Source: Hormoscilla sp. GUM202
Lineage (GTDB): Bacteria; Cyanobacteriota; Cyanobacteriia; Cyanobacteriales; Desertifilaceae
NCBI GenBank assembly: GCA_005518205.2
Contig: RFFC02000009.1
Span: 1 to 64,000 of the forward strand
Length of the DNA: 64,000 nucleotides
Direction of reading: 5' to 3'
Below are positions 43,469 through 53,773 of this stretch, in pieces (position 1 is the stretch's first letter; the number at the start of each line of letters is the position of its first letter). A program made the translations under genes and the position numbers. The notes beneath the pieces are model-generated. The model worked only from the letters and a program-made list of their open reading frames with translations. It was not told the origin of the DNA and did not search any database.

Positions 43469-44065
43469 CTACGCTGGTGGTAACATGGACTGGACGGCGA
43501 TCGCCCGTTCTGAGAAGGCCAGCATGGCGACAGTCTCATCTTCTGATAAAACCAACTCCCTTTGATAGCCTGAAGGGCTGGGTTCTCGCAAAACATACAA
43601 CTGACGACCATTAATATCTACAATCCAATAATCGGCAATTCCAGCTCTAGCATAGCTGTTTCCCTTCAACTCCCGATCGGATCTCAAAGTGCTATCCGCC
43701 ACCTCGACAATCAAATATATTTCATCTGGTCGAGGATGTCGGTCAGCATAACGCATTTCGTCCCCCATGACAACTGCCAGATCCGGTTCCGGTTCCGTGC
43801 GATCGTCCAACCGAATGGGAAGTTGAATCTGTAGCAAAGCATCTGCTAGTAAAATATTTTCCAGCACGGCCTTTGTGCGCCTGATTGTGGTAGCATGAGG
43901 TGGACCTTGGGGACTCATCTTTTTAATTACCTGTCCTGCGATTAACTCAACTCGTTCATCTGACTGCAAAATTCCCGCATTTGCCATTCTGTAATATTCA
44001 TCCACTGTCCAAAGACGCATGTTTAAGGATATTTCTGTTATTTTTGTTAACTTTTCATCCAACAT
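43469..44065 (-). CDS. Uma2 family endonuclease-like protein
   Basis: 198 residues with Uma2/DUF820 landmarks: WTVDEYYRMANAGIL, DERVELIAGQVIKKMSPQGPPHA, PEPDLAVVMGDE, DEIYLIVEVADSTLRSDRELKGNSYARAGIADYWIVDI. The fold is that of PD-(D/E)XK nucleases (PDLAVV and IVEVAD-S-L acids). These proteins are extremely numerous in cyanobacteria with no proven role. It is flanked by direct duplications of a neighbouring gene. Confidence 0.9.
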   Translation of the reverse strand: MLDEKLTKITEISLNMRLWTVDEYYRMANAGILQSDERVELIAGQVIKKMSPQGPPHATTIRRTKAVLENILLADALLQIQLPIRLDDRTEPEPDLAVVMGDEMRYADRHPRPDEIYLIVEVADSTLRSDRELKGNSYARAGIADYWIVDINGRQLYVLREPSPSGYQRELVLSEDETVAMLAFSERAIAVQSMLPPA

Positions 44066-44102
44066 TGCTCAATGACTCCATTAACAATTATCCTTATGGC
44101 CT

Positions 44103-44870
44103 GCCGATCGCGCAGCGTGGCGCAGCCATAAAATGTCGATTGTTTAAAATTATATCTTACTTTATCCGGATCTTCCCGCGCAAACACCCGAGACTCCCAA
44201 CGCCAGATAGTCTTCATTCACTAAATTAGCCCCCAGGGTGACAGATATTTGATCTCCAGCAGTCAGAGGAACTGGCCTTGACCAGGGAAAAAATGCCATG
44301 CTGTAGATTAATTCTGGCATGCCAGGCCCGTTATAAAAGCCAATGCCTTCTGCCAGGGTAGCATCAAACCAGATACTCAACCCGTGCCCTGTCCCACTTC
44401 GTGCCACAGTCCAGGTAATTTCTCCTTTAACATCAGGATTCTCTATAGTATTATAACTCAAGTTGCGACCTATAAAAATTTCTACGTCCCAGACAGCTAT
44501 TTTTGGCAAATCTATCCGCCAAAATGCCATTTAGGGGTAAATTACAAGGGGATTTGGGCTGATGCAAGGCCGATATTGGTGTTGAGGTTCTATAGGTGGC
44601 AACTTAGGTTATTATAGTCTAAAGTTGCCCATCGCCCCCCGTGGGGGCAGCCATAGATTGGGGGGGCGTTAACAGTTGGGCGGGCGTCACCCTGCCTTTT
44701 CCCCAAACATTGGTGACTATTTTCAGCCCTGCTGTCATGTCCAGTCCGTAGGGGTTGTCATCCCAAGGTGCGAAGATCCGACTGGCCCAGTGCGGTGCTT
44801 CTACTACTGCTGCCCATAAAATATCCGCTTGGGGTATTAAAATGCCTCCCGGGCAGGCGAGACGCCCGCC
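44103..44870 (-). pseudogene. Protein arginine-methyltransferase-like gene, decayed
   Basis: From the right: LPGGILIPQADILWAAVVEAPHWASRIFAPWDDNPYGLDMTAGLKIVTNVWGKGR, then (in another frame) ATLDYNNLS, then MAFWRIDLPKIAVWDVEIF...GTGHGLSIWFDATLAEGIGFYN...FFPWSRPVPLTAGDQISVTLGANLVNEDY and a further frameshift. The HGLSIWFD and GDxxxVTL segments match the PRMT C-terminal barrel. The N-terminal SAM-binding half is gone. Confidence 0.65.
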
Positions 44871-44920
44871 CTACGTTCGACCCCCGGGCAGGCGAGACGC
44901 CCGCCCTACGACCTCCAATT

Positions 44921-47731
44921 TTAGACCATTTCTGCCGTTTGCACAGTTGGTTGGGGCTGAGGTTGGAACTGGAACATCGAGTATACCACATTCCTGCGAA
45001 TAGAAATCATCATTTCCAGGAACAACTCATACCCTTCCGACTTATATTCTATCAGCGGATCCTTCTGGCCGTAACCCCGCAAACCTACCGATTCTCGTAG
45101 GGCATCCATTTGTTGCAAATGTTCTCGCCAGAGGGTATCTATCTGCTGGAGAATAAAGAAGCGCTCCGCCTGTCGCATCAGACCCGGCTGAACTTTATCA
45201 ATCTGAGCCTCCTTCATATCATAGGCTATCCGCGTCTGTTCGTGGGAGAAAGTTTTCATTTCCCCAAAGCTGAGGTCTTCGAGATGTTCCGGTTCCAGGT
45301 CTGCCAGTAAATTGACAAACTCCTTCACCTTACCTACCAATTTCGGCAAATCCCACTCATCCGGGGGCAGTTCTGGGTTAACATAAGCCTCAACGATTTC
45401 ATCCATCGTTTTCTCAGCGTATGTAATCACCTGTTCTTTCAGGTCCTGACCCTCCAGTACCCGACGCCGTTCTGCGTAGATCGCCCGACGTTGGTTATTC
45501 ATCACCTCGTCGTACTCAAATACCTGCTTGCGGATATCATAGTAATGGGTTTCTACCTTCTTTTGCGCCCCTTCCAGGGAACGGGTGAGCATCTTTGACT
45601 CAATCGGCATATCTTCCTCTACCCGGAACATATCCATCATCCCCGCTACCCGATCGCCCCCAAATATGCGCAGTAAATTATCCTGTAAACTGAGGAAGAA
45701 CCTGGTGGAACCCGGGTCTCCCTGGCGACCGGCGCGACCCCGCAATTGATTATCGATCCGGCGCGAGTCATGGCGTTCCGTTCCCAGTACGTAGAGACCG
45801 CCCAGTTGCACCACCTCTTCATGTTCGCGATCGGTAAATTCCTTATATTCATTCCGAATGGCTTGGAAAACATCCCGCAGTTTAGCGATCGCCGGGTCAT
45901 CTGTGGGGGCCGACTCTGCTGCCACTGCTACTAGATCTTCTGCCTGCAGTTCTGGCAAACTCCGTTCCCCGTACTTTCTGACTGCGAACTCTACCGCTTC
46001 TTTCAGCTGTTTTTCCGTTTCCGGCGACAGTTTTGTCGGGAAAATTTGCGGCGATACCTTCCATAATTTCACCTTTTGTCCCGGACCAAAACCCTGAGCC
46101 TTCTTACCCTTTAGTTTCGTCCCCGGCACCCCCATCGCCCCCAAACCATCTTCATCTTCTGGTTGGACAATGCGGGGCATAAAATATTCTCGCAACTTCA
46201 GCCTGGCCATGTAGTCGCAGTTTCCCCCCAGGATGATGTCCGTACCCCGTCCCGCCATATTTGTCGCGATCGTCAGGGCCCCTTTTCGTCCTGCTTGGGC
46301 AATTATTTCCGACTCCCGTTCCACATTTTCTGGCTTCGCATTCAGCAACTGATGGGGAACTTCCAGCCCAGATAGCAAACTGGAGAGTACCTCCGATTTT
46401 TCCACGCTTGTGGTGCCCACCAATATCGGGCGTCCCTGTTGGTGCAACTCCGCGCAGTTTTGGGCCACTGCTTGCCACTTACCTGCTTCCGTCTTATATA
46501 CCATATCCGACAGATCCCGCCGACCCGTCGGCATGTTTGTCGGCACCACCGTCACTTCCAAACTATAGATCTTTTCAAATTCTGCCTCTTCCGTTTTCGC
46601 CGTCCCCGTCATTCCCGACAGTTTCGGGTACAGCAAAAAGAAATTTTGATATGTTATTGTCGCTAAAGTCTGAGTTTCCGGTTGAATTTCTACCCGTTCC
46701 TTCGCCTCGATCGCCTGATGCAGCCCGTCACTCCACCGGCGTCCGGGCATCACCCGTCCTGTAAACTCATCTACGATCGTTATTTCATCATTGCGGACAA
46801 TATAGTTAACATCCTTAATAAACAGTTCCTTCGCCTTGATAGCGTTGAAAACAAAATGGGCCCAAGGGTCTTTCGGGTCAAACAGGTCTGTTACCCCTAA
46901 TAACTCCTCTGCTGCAATATACCCTTCATCCGTCAACAGAACATTGCGGGCCTTTTCATCCAGTTCATAATGGTTTTCCTTGTTCAGGGCCCTGGCCACA
47001 TCTGCTGCTCGGATATACTTTTCGCTCGGTCTGTCTACCTGACCTGATATAATCAGCGGCGTGCGAGCTTCATCTACTAATACCGAATCTACTTCATCAA
47101 TTATGCAGAAATTGAACGGCCGTTGCACCACCTCCGCCATTGAAGAAGCCATATTATCCCGCAAGTAATCGAATCCCACCTCGCTGTTCGTCGCGTAAGT
47201 TATATCACAAGCATAGTTCTTCTGGCGTTCTGCCGGTCCCATCCCCTGTTGAATCAGGCCCACCGATAATCCCAGGAACCGGTGAACCTGTCCCATCCAT
47301 TCCGCGTCCCGGCGTGCCAGGTAGTCATTAACCGTGATTACATGAACTCCCTTTTCGGTCAAGGCATTCAGGTAGGATGGCAGGGTAGCCACCAGGGTTT
47401 TTCCCTCACCGGTCTTCATCTCAGCTATCTGTCCGTCGTGGAGGACCATCCCCCCCAGCAGTTGGACATCAAAATGTCGCATTCCCAACACCCGGCGCCC
47501 TGCTTCTCGGACCACCGCAAATGCTTCGGGTAACAGATCGTCCAGCATCTCCGTCAACTCATTGTCTGAGGATGCTTTCGATAGCCGTTCTTTGAATTGA
47601 GCTGTCTTAGCGATCAAATCTTCATCCGACAGGGGCCTTATATCTTCCTCATACAGGTTAACTTCTTTAAGGTAAGGCTTATACTTATTCAGTTTGCGTT
47701 CGTTGGGATCGCCGAGCAATTTCTTCAACAT
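44921..47731 (-). CDS. secA: Preprotein translocase ATPase SecA
   Basis: The essential Sec motor drives proteins through SecYEG. The 936-residue protein starts [21 protein letters not shown]. It has [20 protein letters not shown] (Walker A), [22 protein letters not shown] (Walker B), [29 protein letters not shown] and the arginine-finger segment [25 protein letters not shown]. The C-terminal zinc-binding tail is absent, as usual in cyanobacteria. ATG 47731 aligns with the family start. Confidence 0.95.
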   Translation of the reverse strand: MLKKLLGDPNERKLNKYKPYLKEVNLYEEDIRPLSDEDLIAKTAQFKERLSKASSDNELTEMLDDLLPEAFAVVREAGRRVLGMRHFDVQLLGGMVLHDGQIAEMKTGEGKTLVATLPSYLNALTEKGVHVITVNDYLARRDAEWMGQVHRFLGLSVGLIQQGMGPAERQKNYACDITYATNSEVGFDYLRDNMASSMAEVVQRPFNFCIIDEVDSVLVDEARTPLIISGQVDRPSEKYIRAADVARALNKENHYELDEKARNVLLTDEGYIAAEELLGVTDLFDPKDPWAHFVFNAIKAKELFIKDVNYIVRNDEITIVDEFTGRVMPGRRWSDGLHQAIEAKERVEIQPETQTLATITYQNFFLLYPKLSGMTGTAKTEEAEFEKIYSLEVTVVPTNMPTGRRDLSDMVYKTEAGKWQAVAQNCAELHQQGRPILVGTTSVEKSEVLSSLLSGLEVPHQLLNAKPENVERESEIIAQAGRKGALTIATNMAGRGTDIILGGNCDYMARLKLREYFMPRIVQPEDEDGLGAMGVPGTKLKGKKAQGFGPGQKVKLWKVSPQIFPTKLSPETEKQLKEAVEFAVRKYGERSLPELQAEDLVAVAAESAPTDDPAIAKLRDVFQAIRNEYKEFTDREHEEVVQLGGLYVLGTERHDSRRIDNQLRGRAGRQGDPGSTRFFLSLQDNLLRIFGGDRVAGMMDMFRVEEDMPIESKMLTRSLEGAQKKVETHYYDIRKQVFEYDEVMNNQRRAIYAERRRVLEGQDLKEQVITYAEKTMDEIVEAYVNPELPPDEWDLPKLVGKVKEFVNLLADLEPEHLEDLSFGEMKTFSHEQTRIAYDMKEAQIDKVQPGLMRQAERFFILQQIDTLWREHLQQMDALRESVGLRGYGQKDPLIEYKSEGYELFLEMMISIRRNVVYSMFQFQPQPQPTVQTAEMV

Positions 47732-47836
47732 GGCAGCAGATCGATACATTTAAGGGGCAGACTATTTTTTATCTTACCACTTTTGTCAGTTGTCAGTTGT
47801 CACCCTTCACCTGTACCGCCTTCTTTATTGACCGGC

Positions 47837-48289
47837 TCATTGGGAATCAAGCCATTCGGGGGTGAGGGAACGAAAGTCATACTTGATAGCACCTGGATGA
47901 CATTGTAGACAACTGCTGATGGTAATGGGCGAGGTCAACTTGACTCGGGGATGAAGTGCTTGGAAATAACGAGAGTTCCTCAGTCTATAGGGAGTCTCGT
48001 CCTCTGACGATCGGGGACGAGAGGCGAATTGCAGGTATTGCCATATTAGCAGGCGGGGTGGGTCGATCGGGAGTTGCACTTGCACCCCATAATGTTGCTC
48101 CAGAAGCAGTAACTGTTGCCAGGTTTCTCTGGGCATCACCGCTGGTGGCATGGCCATATGGCAAGTGCCACAATTTTCCTGATACAGTTCCAGTCCTAGA
48201 ATATAGCGTTCGGGAACTGGATCTACCGCTACTGTCCGAGGGGCGATCGCCATTGCCAGACTCCAGGACAGGCCCAGACAAAACAGCAA
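47837..48289 (-). CDS. Dihaem cytochrome c-like protein
   Basis: Two haem-binding motifs, CGTCH and CLQCH, about 80 residues apart, with a hydrophobic N-terminal segment (LFCLGLSWSLAMAIA) as export signal. It would be a periplasmic or lumenal electron carrier of the cyanobacterial dihaem family. The start is TTG, with an in-frame stop just upstream, so translation may be weak or the annotated start may need an upstream frame correction. Confidence 0.82.
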   Translation of the reverse strand: MLFCLGLSWSLAMAIAPRTVAVDPVPERYILGLELYQENCGTCHMAMPPAVMPRETWQQLLLLEQHYGVQVQLPIDPPRLLIWQYLQFASRPRSSEDETPYRLRNSRYFQALHPRVKLTSPITISSCLQCHPGAIKYDFRSLTPEWLDSQ

Positions 48290-48400
48290 GACCGGTACTT
48301 AGGTCCGCGCCAGTTGCTCGTGATGTTAGGACTTTGTCTCGAAGGCATGGTATCAGATTTACTCTTATACTCTCAGACGCAATTAAACGCTCAATCAGGG

Positions 48401-48528
48401 GGTAGGGGGAGGTCAAAAGTAGTTGATAGAGTAGAGCAATTTCTCCTCTGGTCGGTAGCGGGCGATCCCCCCAGCCCCCTTGCGGGGGCTGGGGGGGATC
48501 CTCTTACCAACGGGTTTTGACCACACCC
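48401..48528. mobile_element. 128-bp family A element with 9-bp target duplication
   Basis: The left end GGTCAAAAGTAGTTGA is slightly degenerate outward. The right end is CCAACGGGTTTTGACCACACCC. CAATCAGGG flanks both sides (48392-48400 and 48529-48537). The interior is a GGGGGATC palindrome. Confidence 0.8.
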
Positions 48529-48612
48529 CAATCAGGGAGCCTTTGTTAAAAACAATACCGAAACAGAGGTCGCCCTCTGATTTAAAATATCTTCTATCAA
48601 ATCACAAATGGT

Positions 48613-49149
48613 ATGAGAGCAATGGATTGCAGTCATATTCAATTTTGTGCCGATACTTCTGGGATCGACCTGAATCAACTGGTGGACCTGTTCGATGTGA
48701 GTGCTTTTTGGGCCCTTGGGCGGCGGCCTGCCGATTTGCAGGTGGCGATCGCCAATAGCTGTCCGGTGATTACGGTTTGGGATGGCTTCGCGTCCGGAGA
48801 CACCCACCCATGTCATGCGCGGGAGCGACATGACAGGGTGGGTGCTCCCGGACGCGATCGCCTGATTGGGTTTGCCAGAGCTACCTCCGACGGAGTATAC
48901 CGGGCCACTATCTGGGATGTAGTCATGCACCCAGAATACCAAGGTGCGGGACTGGGGCGCTTGCTGGTGGAGACAGTTTTGAGCCACCCCAAGATGAGTC
49001 GGGTTGAGCGCGTATACCTGATGACCACCCATCAACAACAGTTTTACGAGCGCATCGGTTTCCAGCGCAATTCCACTACTACGATGATACTGTACAATCA
49101 GGCCATAGAAATCCCCAAAACTCCAGCCACAACAGCAGTTTCTCAATAA
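48613..49149 (+). CDS. GNAT acetyltransferase with in-frame palindromic insert
   Basis: GNAT fold landmarks: LIGFARATSDGVYRATIWDVVMHPEYQGAGLGRLLVETVL (acetyl-CoA loop Q-GAGLGR), VYLMTTHQQQFYERIGFQ. It probably acetylates an amine; substrate unknown. Residues ~59-82 (SGDTHPCHARERHDRVGAPGR) are encoded by an imperfect inverted repeat, 48789-48856, lying in a loop before the central strand, so the enzyme may still fold. Confidence 0.85.
   Translation: MRAMDCSHIQFCADTSGIDLNQLVDLFDVSAFWALGRRPADLQVAIANSCPVITVWDGFASGDTHPCHARERHDRVGAPGRDRLIGFARATSDGVYRATIWDVVMHPEYQGAGLGRLLVETVLSHPKMSRVERVYLMTTHQQQFYERIGFQRNSTTTMILYNQAIEIPKTPATTAVSQ
48789..48856. repeat. Palindromic repeat inside the GNAT gene
   Basis: Left arm CGCGTCCGGAGACACCCACC and right arm, read in reverse, CGCGTCCGGGAGCACCCACC, each continuing to TGTCATG. 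Length is compatible with the reading frame. Confidence 0.8.
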
Positions 49150-49343
49150 TACAATCGGACTGCTAAGGATCTATCATCGCCAGGGGAAGAGTGCGTTGAA
49201 TGCGACTCACATCCGACGGCGTATCGGGGACTGCCAGGACTCCTACTTGCTACGCCGATGCCCAGTCCCGCCAGTAAATAAACCAAGTTGCTCGGGCCCC
49301 TAAGAGTTTTTCTTTGCTAATTGCTTATTGCTCATTGTAGGGA

Positions 49344-49925
49344 TTAGCTTTGAAATTTAACCGCTCCCTGTCGCAGGATTTCCCACTCCTTAGAAGTCCA
49401 TTTTGCCACAGTCGAGGGTAATCCACTTGCAGGCTGGGGTTCAGTATAGGCGAGGGTCAGTACCTCGGGAAACTCTGCTGCTATTTCCGCCATTGACAGC
49501 AGGGGCGGTCTTCCGGACCGGTTAGCACTGGTGGTGGCGAGAGGGCCAGTTTCGGCCAGGATTTGTAGGGCGATCGGGTGCATGGGGATCCTCAGCCCGA
49601 TCGAGGTTGGATCTTTTGGGTGCATGGCCCTGTGTACCCGTTCCGACGCTGGCAACACCAATGTTAAAGCACCCGGCCAGTATGTTTGGGCCACCTGCTG
49701 CCAAACTGCCATTTCTGCAGGCGTTCCTTGACAGAATGAAAGCAATGTGTTAATAGTATCTCCCATGAGAATCAGGGGTTTATCTTGAGAACGCTGCTTG
49801 GCGATGAAGATTAATTCACTTTGGTCGGGTCTGGTGGCTAGTGCTGGGACAGTATCGGTAGGAAAGCTTAATATCTTACCAGATATTGCTCCCGCTACCA
49901 GGGCATCAAGAGTTACTTGAGTCAT
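49344..49925 (-). CDS. tsaC: Sua5/YrdC/TsaC threonylcarbamoyl-AMP synthase family
   Basis: The 193-residue YrdC-fold protein has the KxR/SxN-type motifs: ILSFPTDTVPALATRPD, IFIAKQRSQDKPLILMGD, YWPGALTLVLPAS, IGLRIPMHPIALQIL, LATTSANRSGRPP. It makes threonylcarbamoyl-AMP for tRNA t6A. A short YciO-like paralogue is an alternative. Confidence 0.87.
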   Translation of the reverse strand: MTQVTLDALVAGAISGKILSFPTDTVPALATRPDQSELIFIAKQRSQDKPLILMGDTINTLLSFCQGTPAEMAVWQQVAQTYWPGALTLVLPASERVHRAMHPKDPTSIGLRIPMHPIALQILAETGPLATTSANRSGRPPLLSMAEIAAEFPEVLTLAYTEPQPASGLPSTVAKWTSKEWEILRQGAVKFQS

Positions 49926-50117
49926 GGAAAGCTAATGGCTAATCGCTTATACCTATGCGAAGTGCTGCGCAGCAGCTAGTGCGCGTAGCCCTATTGCTAA
50001 TTGTATGGTATATACTTCGACCTCGCAATTACCACAAGGTCGAGTTCACCCTCGCCCGCCCGCCTCAGGCGATCGCCCCACCCAGATGTCGTCTTAACCG
50101 CTTTTGCCTCCGTAATC

Positions 50118-50789
50118 TTACACCAAAACTGCCTCTATATAGTCTATCATCCCTTTGGTTTTAATCAATTTGGGGGATTGAAAGCCAGCTTTTTCAAGCA
50201 GATGGTAATATTCTGATTCCGTGCGCATGGTCTTGCCTCCCATAACCAATAAGTTGATACTTAATAATAACTGACCCGGGGAAACTCCCTTGTTTGGGAG
50301 AATAAAATCCATAATCAAAAGTTTGGCTGAATTGGTCATGGCATAGCGACAATTCTTGAGAATTTGGAGCGCCCGTTCGTCGTCCCAGTTAAGCAGAACT
50401 CGCGATATAAGATATAGGTCTCCCCCCGGAGGAACTGAATCAAAGAAATCTCCGCATCGGACTTGACAGCGTGAGGCAACGCCTTCTTCCGACATTTCTT
50501 GGTTCGCCTCGCTGACCACCTCTTCCCTGTCGAAAAGGATGGCTTGTAGCTGGAGGTGTTTCTGCAAAATCATGGCTGTTTGAAAGCCACTACCTCCTCC
50601 GACATCGACCAAATTCCTGACTTTGGAAAAATCATAAGTTTTCAGAACTGGCACGATCCATTCTTTTGTTGTTTCCTTCATCCAGAGGTTGAAACTGGAA
50701 TTCGCCTCGGAATTTTGGGTGAGGTATTCGTACATGCTCATCCCAAAACTCCGATCGCGCAGCGTGGCGCAGCCATTCGAAAGCAGCAT
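50118..50789 (-). pseudogene. O-methyltransferase, 5' truncated
   Basis: Catalytic domain of a plant-type (Methyltransf_2) O-methyltransferase: VRNLVDVGGGSGFQTAMIL, GDFFDSVPPGGDLYLISRVLLNWDDERALQILKNCR, LLIMDFILP, GGKTMRTESEYYHLLEKAGF. The N-terminal dimerisation domain is missing. The frame begins in the repeat CGATCGCGCAGCGTGGCGCA (50752-50776). It is probably a remnant of a polyketide pathway, given the AT scrap beside it. Confidence 0.75.
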
Positions 50790-50862
50790 TGCCAGTCTGA
50801 ATGCTGTGCAATAAATTTCCCCTTGCTGGGTAAAGCAGAGAACTAGTGCTAAGGCTCCTTTG

Positions 50863-51005
50863 TTAATTGCTGGTCGGTGTCAGCTCCTTCGGTTTAGCTA
50901 GTTCAATCCAGTAACGCTGGTGCTCAAGGGGATAGGTGGGCAAGGGAAGGCGACGACGCTGTGTGGAGGTGTAAAATCCCGGCCAATCCACTGGTACTCC
51001 TGCTA
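50863..51005 (-). pseudogene. Polyketide synthase acyltransferase C-terminal scrap
   Basis: Reads AGVPVDWPGFYTSTQRRR then LPLPTYPLEHQRYWIELAKP and a stop. The V-DW and LPTYPxxxxRYW motifs are the standard end of type I PKS acyltransferase domains. Nothing else of the PKS is present. Confidence 0.75.
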
Positions 51006-52197
51006 ATCAAGGCTGATCTAAGGTATTCAGCAAGAAGGCTATATCTGTTTTTTCCGGAACGGTTCGCTTTTTTTGCGGATGGCGTACTGAAGTTAGTACA
51101 ATCTGTTCGTCGGCAATTGGGCGGGTTGTTTGTGCTTATTTGTTTGTCTCGTGGTGGAGGGGGGCCTGGAGCTTGGTGTGGTTGTTGATGGTACAAGGGC
51201 GGGGGGGGAGTTTTTCCGATCTGTTGTTGTGGCGATCGCGATACTAATTTTTCGTGTTGTGTCGTCAATTAATGCAAGTCCGGGCGGGATCTGCTTATCA
51301 ACCGGGGAAGTCGTCATTTACCTTTTCTTTACCAACTGCGCAAGACCACATCCGTAAGGGAGGACTTTTTGGAGCTAGCCCGAACTTTAGGGTTAATTTT
51401 TAATATCTCTAGCACACACCACTTTCTTCCCCAATAATTGTAACGCAAGTTGCTACCTTAGAAAAATCTGACCTGGAAGACAGCATATAGCCCAACTATA
51501 GCGTTTCTCAAATTGATGTGATACAGCCGCCCGAACCCTAAAGGGTCCGGCTACAGGAACAAAGCCCCAGCTCCCCGGGTAACGCCCCCTCCGCTGCGCA
51601 GGGGCTAGAAGTGAGATGCATCGATCTCCGACGGCATGTCATTGTAATCTGAGAACTGCTATTTTGGCATGGAATGCTGTTTTTGGGTAAATCACAAGGC
51701 CAATTTTGGCCTCCCCAGGCTATTTGGCTTTGTGGTTCTGTAAGTAGCCAACCCTAATTATCTACTTATCACCAGAGATTATGCTGGTCGCTGGTCACAT
51801 GGCTGCTGGTTTTCCGGGTAATGACCCATCTGCTATGCGGTGTGCGATCGGCATGGTATGGTTATTTTATGTTGTATTCGGCATGGGCAAGGATGTTAAT
51901 GCTTCTAGCAGATATTTCGGCACCCAGCGGTTTGACGTAGTGGTCAACTCCTATCTTCGTGTCCGACATCCAGAGGTAAGAGAACAAAATTAATTTCACT
52001 CAGTCCCGTTAACTAGGCACTGCCTACCAGGATAGTGGGGGAGTGCGCTCATAAATGTTATTTATTGTCTATAATTGTAATGAGAGAAAAATCCCTATGA
52101 GTGTCGGGCATAAATCATCCAACCGCAAGCAGGAAGTCCAGAAGCGCTCTGAAAAAGTTGCCTTACAAAAACAATCCAAAAGGATAAAAAATCGATC
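51006..52197. other. Long region without a convincing gene
   Basis: Contains low-complexity G-rich DNA (51160-51230) and AT-rich segments. A 70-codon ORF at 51781 has no recognisable features or ribosome site. Some stretches near 51650-51780 resemble the intergenic sequence near 44540-44620. Confidence 0.5.
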
Positions 52198-52200
52198 GTG

Positions 52201-53688
52201 ATGCCAGACTTTATTATTATCGGGGGGCAAAAATGCGGCACGACATCGCTGTACAGCTATCTGATCGAACATCCCCTGATCGCCCCAGCAGCAGAGAAAG
52301 AGTTACATTTCTTTGACTTGAACTTTGACAAAGGAGTAGAGTGGTACGAGTCACAATTTACCCCAGCATCCCAACCACAGGTGCTGACAGGAGAAGCGAG
52401 TCCTTACTATATCTTTCATCCTCTCGTCCCCCAGCGCCTCCACCATCTGTATCCCCAAGTAAAGCCGATCGCCTTACTCCGAGACCCCGTAGACAGAGCG
52501 ATTTCCCACTATTATCATGAAGTCAGGCTGGGGTTCGAGTCCCTGAGTCTGGAAGAGGCGATCGCCTCAGAGGCCGCCAGACTAGAAGGAGAAGCAGCCA
52601 AAATCATCGCCGACCCCAACTATCACAGCTTCAACCACCGCCATTACAGTTACCTCTCCAGAGGTATTTACATCCAACAGCTGCGCCACTGGATGCAATA
52701 CTTTCCTAGAGAACAATTCTTGATTCTCAAAAGCGAAGACTTCTACGCTAACCCAGCAGCGATCGTCAGTCAAGTTTTCCAGTTCCTGAACCTCCCCATC
52801 TATCAGCAAGGGCAATACAGCAAGTACAATAGGGGAGATTATCCAGTCTCCTCCCTTGACAAGCACCTGCGCCAGATGCTAGAAAAGTATTTTCAACCCT
52901 ACAACCAGCAACTGGCAAGCTATCTGGGCAGAACTTTTTGGGAATATATGACAGAAGCACCGCAAATAGATTACGAAGGCGCGTGGGACGCCTACGCCCA
53001 GTCCTGGCAGAGTACAGGACAAGCATACATCGGCGATGAGTGGAATGGCAAAAACGCCGGGGCCGCCCAGGATCTGGCAGAATATGAAGCCCTGATCGAA
53101 CAGCAGGCGATCGCCCCCTACATAAACAAAGCAGATACCGTGTTAGAAATAGGGGTTGGCGGCGGAAAGACAGCAGCATTATTACTAAAGCACTGTCAAC
53201 AGCTAGTATGTGCCGATATCTCCAGCCAAATGTTGCAAGCAACCAGAAAAAGGCTAGGGGACGAAAACATATCATATATCAAGCTAGACGGATTAAGCTT
53301 AAATAATATTGCCGCAGGAACTATCGATGTCTGCTTTTGCTATGACACGATGGTGCATATGGAACCCCGAGACATCTACAACTACTTAACCCAGATCCCC
53401 AGACTAATGCGGGGGAAGCGCCTGTGCATCTTTCACCACAGTAACATCCTCACTCCCCTAGGGTGGCAGAAATTCCTGAACGACTACCCCCACAACCTAT
53501 TAGGGCGTCAGAACGGCACCGCCTTCTCCGTCATGACAGATGCGATCGTGGAAAAATTTCTCACCCACCTAAATTATGAAATTATCCATAAAGAAACCGA
53601 ACTCGTCCGCCGCGATTGTATCTGGATTTGCCGGGCACCTATAGTAAGTACATGGACAAAATTAATTTCACACACTCTCTCGCGCTAG
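52201..53688 (+). CDS. Sulfotransferase-methyltransferase fusion
   Basis: Residues ~1-260 are a PAPS-dependent sulfotransferase: FIIIGGQKCGTTSLYSYLIEHP (5'-phosphosulfate loop), ALLRDPVDRAISHYYHEVRLGFE (3'-phosphate loop), SRGIYIQQLRHWMQYFP. Residues ~300-495 are a class I SAM methyltransferase: ADTVLEIGVGGGKTAALLLKH, LVCADISSQML, VCFCYDTMVHMEPRDIYNYL. The product could sulfate and methylate the same glycan or metabolite. ATG 52201 is preferred to the adjacent GTG. Confidence 0.88.
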   Translation: MPDFIIIGGQKCGTTSLYSYLIEHPLIAPAAEKELHFFDLNFDKGVEWYESQFTPASQPQVLTGEASPYYIFHPLVPQRLHHLYPQVKPIALLRDPVDRAISHYYHEVRLGFESLSLEEAIASEAARLEGEAAKIIADPNYHSFNHRHYSYLSRGIYIQQLRHWMQYFPREQFLILKSEDFYANPAAIVSQVFQFLNLPIYQQGQYSKYNRGDYPVSSLDKHLRQMLEKYFQPYNQQLASYLGRTFWEYMTEAPQIDYEGAWDAYAQSWQSTGQAYIGDEWNGKNAGAAQDLAEYEALIEQQAIAPYINKADTVLEIGVGGGKTAALLLKHCQQLVCADISSQMLQATRKRLGDENISYIKLDGLSLNNIAAGTIDVCFCYDTMVHMEPRDIYNYLTQIPRLMRGKRLCIFHHSNILTPLGWQKFLNDYPHNLLGRQNGTAFSVMTDAIVEKFLTHLNYEIIHKETELVRRDCIWICRAPIVSTWTKLISHTLSR

Positions 53689-53773
53689 TCTCCATATCCG
53701 GAGCATGTCGCCCATGGCTATGTGCAATTATTTTTGTCTAACTACTTACCAGACAAACGTTCCCCCTGAAACG

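Noticed and set aside
43087..43611. 174-codon minus-strand ORF as a real gene
   Set aside because: It crosses a methyltransferase fragment and repeat DNA in one accidental frame; only the internal fragment is gene-like.
51781..51993. 70-codon ORF in the region after the PKS scrap
   Set aside because: No ribosome site, no recognisable domain, and the surrounding DNA has no other coding signal.
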